Made by a program: the position numbers and the translations under genes. From assembly GCA_017305665.1 (NCBI GenBank), contig JAFKKH010000008.1:1-64000 (forward strand): a stretch of DNA of 64,000 nucleotides, read 5' to 3'. The DNA comes from Hyphomicrobiales bacterium (GTDB taxonomy: Bacteria; Pseudomonadota; Alphaproteobacteria; Rhizobiales; Xanthobacteraceae). Within the stretch, counting starts at the first letter, position 1, and each line of letters begins with the position of its first letter. This document shows positions 16,024-24,495 of the stretch, in pieces. Under the pieces are notes generated by a model that saw only the letters and a program-made list of their open reading frames with translations, searched no databases and was not told the DNA's origin.

Positions 16024-16205
16024 AAGCCGTGCTCCGTCCCATGCCGCAAGAGCATGACGATAATCGAAACGCGATCGCATCGCCAATCATGGGAGCTGGC
16101 GAGCATTCGCGATATCCGTGGAACGGAATTTGGATAAAGATGTTCGGCGAGATTCAGTTCGATTCAGCCGCGCATGCATCACATACCGAGCGCTGACGGC
16201 AACGA

Positions 16206-16367
16206 CTAACGCGAGGCGACGAGCGCCAACCGCGGAGCGTCAGCAATGATCGCCGAACCCGCATAGGCGAAGGTGCCGATTCCCGGCAGACTTGTCTCGG
16301 ACGAACCGGCCACTGACGGGCCGGCCAGAAGGAAGGCGAAGGCAAGGATGACGCTGAAGGTCCGCAT
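16206..16367 (-). CDS. Small secreted protein (53 aa)
   Basis: The ATG at 16367 follows GGGGAG. The product starts with a clean signal peptide (MRTFSVILAFAFLLAGPSVA) and leaves a mature peptide of about 33 residues, hydrophobic and without cysteines. No family recognised. It could be a small periplasmic protein or the remnant of a larger one. A cluster of GTTTCG palindromes lies about 100-145 bp upstream of its start. Confidence 0.6.
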   Translation of the reverse strand: MRTFSVILAFAFLLAGPSVAGSSETSLPGIGTFAYAGSAIIADAPRLALVASR

Positions 16368-16721
16368 GGGAGAACTCCCCGTTCCTGATTCGGCTGTCCG
16401 CCGCGTTGTCGGAGAGATTGATAACCATGCCTGTTTCCGGCGGCCTTTGTCACAAGAGAAAATTGGTTTCGTCATAAGTCGAAAATGTTTCGCGAAACTG
16501 GCGCCGACGAAACAAATCGCGGGAAAGCGAATGATTCCAACCTCGTTAACGCTCCACCGTAACAATGAGAGGCCGTAGCTGCCTTCCACAGTGAATGAAG
16601 TTGTGTTCGCGCCCGCAGCGTGACCCCTAACCCGCGCCGGCGTAAAATCACAGCAGCGCGGCGATGAGGTCCGGCGCCGCCTCTGGGGTCACGATAAGTT
16701 TCGGACCGCGGGAGAAATGCA
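16368..16721. other. Intergenic region, no gene seen
   Basis: These 354 bp lie between two divergent small genes. I find no supportable reading frame. The stretch holds the nested GTTTCG palindromes listed separately and is otherwise unremarkable; it must contain both promoters. Confidence 0.6.
16466..16513. promoter_or_regulatory. Candidate operator: nested GTTTCG palindromes
   Basis: A perfect 12-bp palindrome GTTTCGCGAAAC (16487-16498) lies inside an outer pair, GTTTCGTC (16466-16473) and GACGAAAC (16506-16513). The same half-site is thus present four times in both directions within 48 bp. It looks like a binding site for a dimeric regulator, but no regulator gene is adjacent. Confidence 0.4.
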
Positions 16722-17015
16722 ATGTCAGCGATGCTGCTAAATCTGATCATTCAGATTGTCGGCGGTGCCATCGGTGGAAACGTTGCCGGTGGCGCGGCCA
16801 AAAATATCGATCTCGGTGCAGTTGGTAACACCATCGCCGGTGCGATTGGTGGTGGGGTCGGCGGTCAGATCCTGGGAATGCTGATTCCGATGCTGTCGAA
16901 TGCGGCCACAACGCCCGATATCGGTTCGATCATCGGCCAAGTCGCCGGCGGCGGCGTAGCCGGCGCTGTGTTGACCGCGATCGTCGGTGCGATCAAGAAT
17001 CGCGCGGCGGCCTAG
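16722..17015 (+). CDS. Glycine-zipper membrane protein (97 aa)
   Basis: The 97-residue product is almost entirely hydrophobic with dense GxxxG / GGxxG patterns (GGAIGGNVAGGAA, GAIGGGVGGQILG, GQVAGGGVAGAVL) in two or three helices, and a basic end (KNRAAA). Such glycine-zipper proteins pack in membranes; no specific function is known. The ATG follows GGGAG. It has no obvious operon partner; the next gene, creA, is convergent. Confidence 0.75.
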   Translation: MSAMLLNLIIQIVGGAIGGNVAGGAAKNIDLGAVGNTIAGAIGGGVGGQILGMLIPMLSNAATTPDIGSIIGQVAGGGVAGAVLTAIVGAIKNRAAA

Positions 17016-17124
17016 GCAAATTAGGAGTCAGCGGATTCCAGCCGCGTCTGACATGCAGCCGCGGCGAGGATGATGCTGGCTTCAACCTAACCACGCCGCG
17101 CCTTCCGCAGCGGGCTCCACCACA

Positions 17125-17679
17125 CTAGTGCGAGATGAAATCACCGCACTTCTGCACGTTGGTGTCCGTCGTACCCCACGGCATGATCGGCACCGAGGAG
17201 GTCGAGTTCTTGGGCGACCCGTCGATCAGCCGGTCCGAATAGACCATGTAGACCAGCACGTTCCGTTTTGCATCGCAGCCACGCACGATCTGCATCTTCT
17301 TGAAAAACAGCGAGCGGCGCTGGCGGAACATGTCTTCGCCCTGCTCCATCTTCGCCTTGAAGTGGATCGGCCCGATCTGTCGGCAGGACAATGAAATATC
17401 CGAGACCTGTTCGGCCAAACCCAGCCAGCCCTTGACGCCGCCCTTCTCCGGTACGGTGAAATGGCACGCGACACCCTCGATCTCCGGGTCGTCGACACCG
17501 TAGGTCGCGAGTTTGTCGTTCGGGCTCAGCAGCTTGAACACCGTCGAACGGCGAAAAATCAGATCGGGTTCATCCGCCGCATGCGCCTGGAATCCGGCAA
17601 GCACCACGACGGCAAGAACTGCAAAGGCCCACGAAATCCGGCGCTTGTCATAATTGTCAGGGCCTCGAACTGTCATCAT
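17125..17679 (-). CDS. creA: CreA family periplasmic protein
   Basis: A 184-residue protein with a signal peptide (up to about residue 35, HAADE) and the CreA domain: the VACHFTVPEKGG segment, the SLSCRQIGP strand and the SLFFKKMQIVRGCDAKRNVLVY segment with conserved cysteines, then DGSPKNSTSSVPIMPWG. CreA is a conserved, poorly understood periplasmic protein. The start at 17679 has GGAG five bases upstream; a second ATG follows directly. The longer upstream frame is not supported. It converges on the glycine-zipper gene. Confidence 0.88.
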   Translation of the reverse strand: MMTVRGPDNYDKRRISWAFAVLAVVVLAGFQAHAADEPDLIFRRSTVFKLLSPNDKLATYGVDDPEIEGVACHFTVPEKGGVKGWLGLAEQVSDISLSCRQIGPIHFKAKMEQGEDMFRQRRSLFFKKMQIVRGCDAKRNVLVYMVYSDRLIDGSPKNSTSSVPIMPWGTTDTNVQKCGDFISH

Positions 17680-17887
17680 GCATGCTCCGCTTGCGAGTTC
17701 CCGCCTATGTAGGTTCGGCGAGTTCCCACCGAAAGACCGCTGCCCGAGCCTTGGGTGTTCTCCGGGCATTAGAGTCATGTGAAGGAATTCACACTATTTT
17801 CCGACCAAAGCGAGACCTGACGGCCGCGCTGGTGAACGCGGACGGGGTCTGCGACACTAATATGTGAACCGAGATTCGAGGAACGTA

Positions 17888-19543
17888 GTGGGCAGGCATC
17901 GGTCTTTTCTTCAGGAGCAACCAAATTTGCGCCCGTTTTTGCCCATCCCGGCAGGTATCAGCCGCCCTCGCCTATGGCTCGCACTCGGTTTCCTGGCGGC
18001 CGTCGTGATCGGAGCATGCCCGCCCGCGCAAGCTCAGATTTTCTGGCAGGACACCTATCCGGACTCTTACGCGCCTGACGTCTATGTCGATGATGCGCCG
18101 CCTCCTCCCGTTGTAAGGCGCCAGCCGCATCGCAAACGCCATCACCTCGCAAAACCGGAAACGGCGAAGAATATCGGCAAGCCCAAGGGCCCACTCATCA
18201 TCGCCATTTCCATCAACCGGCAGACGCTCAAGGTTTACGACGCGAACGGCTTCTTCGCCGAAACGCCGGTATCGACCGGCATGCGCGGCCATTCCACGCC
18301 GCTCGGCGTGTTCAGCATCATCCAGAAGCAGAAGTGGCACCGCTCGAACATCTACAGCGGCGCGCCGATGCCTTACATGCAACGCATCACCTGGTCCGGC
18401 ATCGCCATGCATGCGGGCGTGCTGCCGGGATACCCGGCGTCACATGGCTGCATCCGCATGCCCACGAGCTTTGCGATCAAACTGTGGGGCTGGACCCGAA
18501 CCGGCGCGCGCGTGATCATCACTCCCGGCGAAGTGACTCCGGCGGAGTTCTCGCATCCGATGCTGGTCACCCATCGGCCGGAGCCCGTTCCGGTTGACAC
18601 CGCTGCAGGTCCGACGTCGACGGTCGGCGAAGTCCGCACTGCGGATGCCAGCGGCGCGACACTGCAAGCGTCATCGCCCAGCGACTCGCCGGCAGCTGGT
18701 TCGATGACGCCGGCTGAACACCGCCTTGACGCCGACGCCATGGCATCGGCCGACCCTTCCGAACTCAGAAGCGCGATCGGGCCGGACAACACGCCTTCCA
18801 AACTGGCGTCGGAGCCTTCTGCCGTTTCCGCTGACCCTGCGAATGAGACCAAATCTCCTGAGACAAAGTCCACGGACGTCGGCCCTGCCGAAGATCATGG
18901 CGATACCAACCCGTCCGATATCGCGGCCACCGATGCGCCAACCATCCAACCAGACGCCAACAAGACCAATCCGGCCGACAATGAAGCGCAACCAAAAGTC
19001 GCCAGCGCAGCCGGTGCCGATGTCCCAGTGAAAGATCAATCGCAATCGTCCCCAGCGAGCACTGCGAAAGCCGAGATGCTCCCCACGCTCAAGCGCTCGG
19101 GCCGGATTGCGGTTTTCGTCAGTCGCAAGGACAGCAAGATTTACGTGCGGCAGAACTTTGCACCGCTGTTCGACGCGCCCATCACCATCGCAGCCAGCGA
19201 CCGGCCGCTGGGAACGCATGTATTCACGGCAGAGGCGGACAAGGACAGCAAGGATGATTTCCACTGGTCCGTGGTGTCGCTGCCCACAGTCGCCCATCGT
19301 GCGCCGCGCGCCGTCCATGAAAGCCGTAACCACCGCCGAAACGCCAGTGCTCGCATAGAGCCGAAGCCGGCGCCCGTTCCAGACAGCGCCGCGGACGCCC
19401 TGAACCGCATTGAGATCCCCGAAGACGTCATGACGAAAATCGCCGAGTCGCTCGCGACCGGCGATTCCATCGTCGTGTCCGATCAGGGTATCGCCGGCGG
19501 TGAAACCGGCGAAGGCACCGACTTCATCGTGACGCTGCGCTAG
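17888..19543 (+). CDS. L,D-transpeptidase (YkuD) with long linker and a second YkuD-like half
   Basis: A 551-residue envelope enzyme. After a signal/anchor segment (about residues 27-50), the YkuD domain spans about 100-215, with MHAGVLPGY leading to the catalytic SHGCIRMP motif (Cys188). This family makes 3-3 peptidoglycan cross-links or attaches lipoproteins. A Pro/Ala/Thr/Asp-rich linker of about 180 residues follows. Residues about 404-475 then repeat the YkuD start (IAVFVSRKDSKIYV ... PLGTHVF) but lack the catalytic block. The start is a GTG at 17888 with GAGG 6 nt upstream; a GTG at 17864 is an alternative. The stop region abuts the convergent GG-leader gene. Confidence 0.86.
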   Translation: MGRHRSFLQEQPNLRPFLPIPAGISRPRLWLALGFLAAVVIGACPPAQAQIFWQDTYPDSYAPDVYVDDAPPPPVVRRQPHRKRHHLAKPETAKNIGKPKGPLIIAISINRQTLKVYDANGFFAETPVSTGMRGHSTPLGVFSIIQKQKWHRSNIYSGAPMPYMQRITWSGIAMHAGVLPGYPASHGCIRMPTSFAIKLWGWTRTGARVIITPGEVTPAEFSHPMLVTHRPEPVPVDTAAGPTSTVGEVRTADASGATLQASSPSDSPAAGSMTPAEHRLDADAMASADPSELRSAIGPDNTPSKLASEPSAVSADPANETKSPETKSTDVGPAEDHGDTNPSDIAATDAPTIQPDANKTNPADNEAQPKVASAAGADVPVKDQSQSSPASTAKAEMLPTLKRSGRIAVFVSRKDSKIYVRQNFAPLFDAPITIAASDRPLGTHVFTAEADKDSKDDFHWSVVSLPTVAHRAPRAVHESRNHRRNASARIEPKPAPVPDSAADALNRIEIPEDVMTKIAESLATGDSIVVSDQGIAGGETGEGTDFIVTLR

Positions 19544-19549
19544 CCGGCG

Positions 19550-19782
19550 TCAGTGCGGCCAAGGCACGTTATTGATGTTGCCTTTGCTATCCACGGTAGT
19601 GACGCCCTGTGCACTGACCGAGACGCCACCAACGCCTTCGATGCTGACAGATACACACCCTTGAATTCGGCGCTCGCTTGAATAGTGACGCCAAAAGCGC
19701 TGATCTTGAAGCCGCCGGACACGGCGTCCACTTCGTCAATCGTCAGTTCGCGCACATCATTCGCACCAATCGCCGAGGTCAT
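19550..19782 (-). pseudogene. Double-glycine leader (bacteriocin-like) peptide gene with frameshift
   Basis: The ATG at 19782 has GGAG 6 nt upstream. The N-terminus is a textbook leader, RELTIDEVDAVSGG, with the Gly-Gly at residues 23-24. After residue 43 the frame turns unnatural and runs to a stop overlapping the neighbouring gene. Removing 2 nt from the (AC)3 run at 19653-19658 restores a Val/Gly/Ser-rich peptide ending NINNVPWPH and TGA at 19552-19550, 76 residues in all. So this is either a recent frameshift or a sequence error. GG leaders are cut and exported by C39-peptidase ABC transporters; none is visible nearby. Confidence 0.75.
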
Positions 19783-20036
19783 TGCAGTCTCCATGTGTTG
19801 CTAGCCACGGAGCTCATCCCCGAAGCCTGTGGATGCACTATTGCTGAGGACGCCAATCTCCACAGTGATGCCCGTCACACCTGCTACGCGCCCGCGGATA
19901 CCGGCAACTGTAGGCTTCGGGAACCAGCTAACTGATTGGGGATAAATGCCGCTCCCATGGAAGCGCCACAAATAGCTACGCTAGGATGATGAAGCAGCGC
20001 GCGTCGACTCGCGCGACATCGTCTGAGGTGAACACC

Positions 20037-20975
20037 ATGCGCATCACGGCGGGGCTGATCTTTGCAGGCATAGTTTCATTGTACGCGACCACGGCGGCAT
20101 GGCCGCAGACGCCGGCGCCCAAGGCGCCGCCGCAGGCGGCTCCCGCGCCCGTAGCAAAGCCTACGCCTCCGCCGGGACCCAAGGTCGCCTGCAACGGCAA
20201 TCCCGACGCGCTCGGCGTGTCGCGCGTGGTTCAGATCGATACCACCGGCGGCCCCGGCTTCGGTTTCGAGCACTTCAAGCAACTCGACTTCCTGCGCGAC
20301 AAGGAAGTGGTGTTGACCTTCGACGATGGTCCCTGGCCCGGCAACACGCCGGCGGTGTTGAAGGCCCTTGCCGACCAGTGCACCACCGGCATCTTCTTCC
20401 CGATCGGCAAGCACGCGACGTATCACCCCGAAATTCTGCGGCAGGTCGCAGCGGCCGGTCACACGATCGGCGCGCATACGTGGTCGCACGCCAATCTCAA
20501 CAACAAGAAGCTGTCCGAGGCGCAGCGCAAGGACGAGATCGAGAAAGGGTTCAGCGCCGTGAAGTGGGCGCTGGAAGCGTCACCTTCGCCGTTCTTCCGC
20601 TTTCCGGCGCTCCAGCATCCGCCGGAGATGGTCACCTATCTCGGCGAGCGCAATATCGCGATCTTCTCCTGCGACGTCGACTCCTTCGATTTCAAGACGC
20701 ACAAGGCCCAACAGGTGGTCGACAATATCTTCAAGAAACTCGACAAGCTCGGCAAGGGCATCATCCTGATGCATGATTTCCAGAAGCATACCGCCGAGGC
20801 GCTGCCGGAGGTGCTGCGCAGATTGAAAGCCGGTGGCTACAAGGTGGTCCAGATGAAGGCCAAGGCGCCGGTCCAAACGCTTGCGCAGTATGACGAAGAG
20901 CTTAAGAAGGATACCAAGCTGCCGACCGTGAGCACCCGCCCCGTCAGCAGCGTCGTCCAGACGATTTCGGAATAG
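20037..20975 (+). CDS. Polysaccharide deacetylase (NodB homology) family protein
   Basis: A 312-residue secreted protein: signal peptide (about residues 1-23), a Pro/Ala-rich stretch, then the NodB domain. The metal and catalytic motifs are visible: LTFDDGPWPGNT (Asp-Asp) near residue 98 and GAHTWSHANL (His-X3-His) near 146, then FFRFPAL and ILMHDF. Family members remove N-acetyl groups from chitin oligomers, peptidoglycan or other polysaccharides. The mature domain is probably periplasmic. The ATG at 20037 has GAGG 8 nt upstream, and the upstream in-frame ATG was not used. The DHFR-like gene starts 21 bp after its stop. Confidence 0.88.
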   Translation: MRITAGLIFAGIVSLYATTAAWPQTPAPKAPPQAAPAPVAKPTPPPGPKVACNGNPDALGVSRVVQIDTTGGPGFGFEHFKQLDFLRDKEVVLTFDDGPWPGNTPAVLKALADQCTTGIFFPIGKHATYHPEILRQVAAAGHTIGAHTWSHANLNNKKLSEAQRKDEIEKGFSAVKWALEASPSPFFRFPALQHPPEMVTYLGERNIAIFSCDVDSFDFKTHKAQQVVDNIFKKLDKLGKGIILMHDFQKHTAEALPEVLRRLKAGGYKVVQMKAKAPVQTLAQYDEELKKDTKLPTVSTRPVSSVVQTISE

Positions 20976-20996
20976 CGCGGGCCATCCAGGATATAA

Positions 20997-21548
20997 ATGC
21001 TTCGCATCGAGGGCTACGTGATTGTGTCGGCGGACGGAATGCTTGCCGACGCCAGCCACGTGATGCCGGACGTACTAAAATTCAAAGGCGATCATGCGTT
21101 CTTCACAGCAGGGCTGGATCGCGCTGACATCATCGTGCACGGCCGCAATTCGTTCGAGGATCAGCCCAACTCGCCGCGACGCAAGAGGATCTGGGTGACC
21201 CATCGCGTCAAGAATCTCGCGCCTGCCCCAGACAACGCCAAGGCGATCTTGTGGAATCCAACCGGTGCGTCGTTCGAGGATGCCTGCGCGCGTCTCGGCG
21301 TTCGCGATGGAACGGCTGCCATCATCGGCGGCCCCGTCGTGTTCGGAATGTTCCTCGATCGGTACGATACGTTTTGGCTGTCGGAGGCACCGCACGTGAC
21401 GCTGCCCAGCGGCGAAGCGTGCTTTCCCGGTGTCCCCGAAAATACTCCGCAGTCCATATTGGCCGCCAACGGCCTTCACCCGCGCGAGGTGAATATCCTC
21501 GATGCGGCCGATGACGTTCGCGTCACGGCATGGCGCCGCGCGCCATAG
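20997..21548 (+). CDS. Dihydrofolate reductase / RibD C-terminal-like protein
   Basis: A 183-residue protein with the DHFR/RibD fold outline: RIEGYVIVSADGMLAD at the start, IIVHGRNSFEDQP (residues 45-57, the NADPH-binding loop region), IWVTHRVKN, and AAIIGGPVVFGMFLDRYDTFWLSEAP near 100-125. It lacks clear folate-site residues, so a pteridine or other NADPH-dependent reduction is possible. The ATG follows CCAGG by 6 nt, 21 bp after the deacetylase stop, so the two are likely co-transcribed. Confidence 0.75.
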   Translation: MLRIEGYVIVSADGMLADASHVMPDVLKFKGDHAFFTAGLDRADIIVHGRNSFEDQPNSPRRKRIWVTHRVKNLAPAPDNAKAILWNPTGASFEDACARLGVRDGTAAIIGGPVVFGMFLDRYDTFWLSEAPHVTLPSGEACFPGVPENTPQSILAANGLHPREVNILDAADDVRVTAWRRAP

Positions 21549-21563
21549 CGTTTTCCTGACCGA

Positions 21564-22016
21564 TCAAACGTCGGTATAAACCTGCTCTTGGGCTCGGGGC
21601 CGCCGTCCAATGCCGGCGATGACGAACAACGCGCCAATCAGCGAGAGATTCTTCAGCGCGTGGATCATGTTGTTCTTGGACTCCGGACCGGTCTGGTTCC
21701 AGAAATCGTGGTAGTAGAATGTCGCTACGATGATGAACAGGATCAGCACCAGCGAAAAAAAACGCGCTCCGATGTTGAGCGCGATGAACAAGCCGCAGAT
21801 GACTTCAAGAGTCCCGGCGGCGATGGCCAGCATTTGGGCGGTCGGCAGGCCGGTCAAACCCTCGAGCTGGGTGGTGTAAGTCGTCAGCATCGCCGGAATA
21901 GCAATCCTGGATGCAATCCCTTGAGCCGTCGCGGCGATATCGAACAGCTTGGACACGCCCGAAACAATGAACAGCACCGAAAACAGAACGCGCCCAATCG
22001 TGATAAATGCCGGCAT
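21564..22016 (-). CDS. DoxX family membrane protein
   Basis: A 150-residue inner-membrane protein with four predicted transmembrane helices. The DoxX start is ITIGRVLFSVLFIVSGVSKLFD; helix 2 has MLAIAAGTLEVICGLFIALNIG, and the helix 3 loop has TFYYHDFW, a common DoxX motif. The C-terminus is NMIHALKNLSLIGALFVI. Family members are linked to quinone-dependent or oxidative-stress systems. The ATG at 22016 has GGGG 6 nt upstream. It lies 108 bp downstream of the malic enzyme gene start on the same strand order (maeB is downstream in coordinates, upstream in transcription). Confidence 0.88.
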   Translation of the reverse strand: MPAFITIGRVLFSVLFIVSGVSKLFDIAATAQGIASRIAIPAMLTTYTTQLEGLTGLPTAQMLAIAAGTLEVICGLFIALNIGARFFSLVLILFIIVATFYYHDFWNQTGPESKNNMIHALKNLSLIGALFVIAGIGRRPRAQEQVYTDV

Positions 22017-22123
22017 GATCAGCCCCACAAGATAACGCGGACGTGGATCGCCCCCTGAGGCTTCGAGTATGAGCGCGCCGGGCGGTATTTTCAAAGATCA
22101 AAAAGTGGGTCGCCTGTCACATT

Positions 22124-24430
22124 TTAGCCGAACAAGGTTGGCTGCTGCCGACTCGCTCGCTCCTGCGCCTCCACCACGGCCACGGCCGTCATATTGAGGA
22201 TGCCGCGCGCCGTCACCGACGGCGTCAGGATATGCGCCGGGCGCGACGGGCCGATCAGGATGGGACCGACCGGCAACGCATCGCCAAGCACCTTGATCAT
22301 CTGATAAGCCGCGTTCGCGGCGTCGAGATTGGGCAGGATCAGAACGTTGGCGACGCCCTTCAGCCGCGAATGCGGCAGGATCAGTTGCCGCGCCGCCTCG
22401 GACAGCGCGGTATCGCCCTGCATCTCGCCGTCGGCCTCGATCTCGGGATGGCGCTCGATGAACAGGTTGGCGGCGCGCCGCGCCTTGCGAGAGGATTCGG
22501 TGTCGTAGCTTCCGAAGTCGGAATGCGACACGAAGGCAATCTTCGGCTTCATGTTGAAGCGTTGCACGTGTACCGCGGCCTGAGCCGCGATGTCGGCCAG
22601 TTCCTCGGCTGACGGATTTTGTCGAACCTGCGTATCCGCGATGAAATAGGCGCCCTTGCTGGTAATCATCAGCGACAATGCGGCGAAGTCGCTCGTGCCG
22701 GGCAGATAACCGATGATCTCCCTGATATGCCGGAGATGCCGCATGTAGCTGCCCTCGACGCCGCAGAGCATCGCGTCGGCTTCGCCGCGCACAACCGCAA
22801 GCGCCGCGATGACAGTGGCATTGGTGCGGATCGTCGTGCGGGCTACATCCGGAGTTGCACCGTGACGGCCGGCAACGTCGATGTAGGACTGCACATACGA
22901 CCGGTAGCGCGGATCGTCTTCCGGATTGATCAGATCGAAATCCTTGCCCGCCTTGATCGCGAGGCCAAAGCGCTTGATCCGCGCCTCCACCACCGACGGT
23001 CGCCCAACCAGGATCGGACGTGCGAGCTGCTCCTCGAGCACCACCTGGGTCGCGCGCAGCACGCGCCCGTCCTCACCCTCAGCATAGATGATGCGAACCG
23101 GCTGCGTCTTGGCCTTGGCAAACACCGGCTTCATGACGAGACCGGACCGGAATGCGAAGCGTTCGAGTTGCGCGTGATATTCGTCGAAATTCGTGATCGG
23201 CCGAGTCGCGACTCCCGAATCCATCGCTGCCCTCGCCACAGCAGGCGCAATGCGCAGGATCAGCCGTGGATCGAACGGGCTCGGAATCAGCGATCCCGGT
23301 CCAAACCCCTGCGCCTCGCCGCTGTCGAACCCGGACACGACGGCATCGGACGGCGGGTCGCGCGCAAGCTGGGCGATGGCGTCGACCGCGGCGTGCTTCA
23401 TTTCCTCATTGATCGCGGTGGCGCCGACATCGAGCGCGCCGCGAAAGATGAAGGGAAAGCAAAGAACGTTGTTCACCTGGTTGGGAAAGTCGGATCGCCC
23501 GGTGCAGATCATCGCATCCGGCCGCACCTTGCGCGCCTCGTCCGGCATGATTTCCGGTGTCGGATTGGCCAGCGCCATCACCAGCGGCTTGTCCGCCATC
23601 TGCGCGACCATCTCCGGCTTCAGAACGTTGCCGGCCGAGACGCCGAGAAACACGTCGGCGCCCGCGATCACGTCCGCAAGCTTGCGCTTGTCGGTCTTCT
23701 GCGCATAGACCGCCTTCCATTTGTCCATCAGCGTATTGCGGCCTTTGTAAACCAGACCGTCGATATCGCAGACCCAGATATTCTTGCGTTGCGCGCCCAT
23801 CGACACCAGCAGATTGAGGCACGCGATGGCGGCGGCCCCCGCCCCTGACGCAACGATCTTGACGTCGGACAGCTTCTTGCCGTTCAGCAGCAGGCCATTG
23901 GTGATGGCGGCGGCAACAATAATCGCGGTGCCGTGCTGATCGTCATGAAAGACCGGGATCTTCATCCGGGTCTTCAGTTGCTCCTCGATCTCGAAGCATT
24001 CGGGACCCTTGATGTCCTCGAGGTTGATTCCGCCAAAGGTCGGCTCGAGCGCCGCGACGGTTTCGACCACGCGCTCGATGGTATCGGCTGCGATCTCGAT
24101 GTCGAACACATCGATGCCGGCGAACTTCTTGAACAGAACCGCCTTGCCTTCCATCACCGGCTTCGATGCCAGCGGGCCGATATTGCCGAGACCGAGCACT
24201 GCGGTGCCGTTGGAGACCACCGCAACGAGATTGGCCCGGCTCGTCAGCGACGCGGCCTCAGCCGGGTTGGCGGCGATCTCCTCGCATGCGGCGGCAACAC
24301 CCGGCGTGTAAGCCAGCGCAAGGTCGCGCTGGTTGGCGAGAGGCTTGGAGGCTTGAATCTCCACCTTGCCCGGGCGCGGAAGGCGGTGATAGGCGAGCGC
24401 TGCTGACCGGAGATCTTCTGAAGACGACAC
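22124..24430 (-). CDS. maeB: NADP-dependent malic enzyme with phosphotransacetylase-like domain
   Basis: A 768-residue fusion. Residues about 1-150 are the malic domain ([16 protein letters not shown]; the catalytic Lys region near [17 protein letters not shown]), about 155-410 the NAD(P)-binding domain ([17 protein letters not shown]), and about 430-768 a phosphotransacetylase-like domain that regulates the enzyme. It decarboxylates malate to pyruvate, making NADPH and feeding gluconeogenesis and lipid synthesis. The start is GTG at 24430 with GGGGGAG 8 nt upstream; the frame continues 5' but without a site. aspS lies immediately upstream in transcription, with 65 bp between them. Confidence 0.94.
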   Translation of the reverse strand: MSSSEDLRSAALAYHRLPRPGKVEIQASKPLANQRDLALAYTPGVAAACEEIAANPAEAASLTSRANLVAVVSNGTAVLGLGNIGPLASKPVMEGKAVLFKKFAGIDVFDIEIAADTIERVVETVAALEPTFGGINLEDIKGPECFEIEEQLKTRMKIPVFHDDQHGTAIIVAAAITNGLLLNGKKLSDVKIVASGAGAAAIACLNLLVSMGAQRKNIWVCDIDGLVYKGRNTLMDKWKAVYAQKTDKRKLADVIAGADVFLGVSAGNVLKPEMVAQMADKPLVMALANPTPEIMPDEARKVRPDAMICTGRSDFPNQVNNVLCFPFIFRGALDVGATAINEEMKHAAVDAIAQLARDPPSDAVVSGFDSGEAQGFGPGSLIPSPFDPRLILRIAPAVARAAMDSGVATRPITNFDEYHAQLERFAFRSGLVMKPVFAKAKTQPVRIIYAEGEDGRVLRATQVVLEEQLARPILVGRPSVVEARIKRFGLAIKAGKDFDLINPEDDPRYRSYVQSYIDVAGRHGATPDVARTTIRTNATVIAALAVVRGEADAMLCGVEGSYMRHLRHIREIIGYLPGTSDFAALSLMITSKGAYFIADTQVRQNPSAEELADIAAQAAVHVQRFNMKPKIAFVSHSDFGSYDTESSRKARRAANLFIERHPEIEADGEMQGDTALSEAARQLILPHSRLKGVANVLILPNLDAANAAYQMIKVLGDALPVGPILIGPSRPAHILTPSVTARGILNMTAVAVVEAQERASRQQPTLFG

Positions 24431-24495
24431 GCTACCTACTCCCCCGCAGCTTTCCCGGCGCCGATTTTCCGTTTCGATAGCCGGTCTTATTCCAA

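Noticed and set aside
22619-23848. Long open frame (409 codons) opposite maeB
   Set aside because: Shadow of malic enzyme codons; the product is Arg/His/Asp-rich without a fold, and no ribosome site precedes it.
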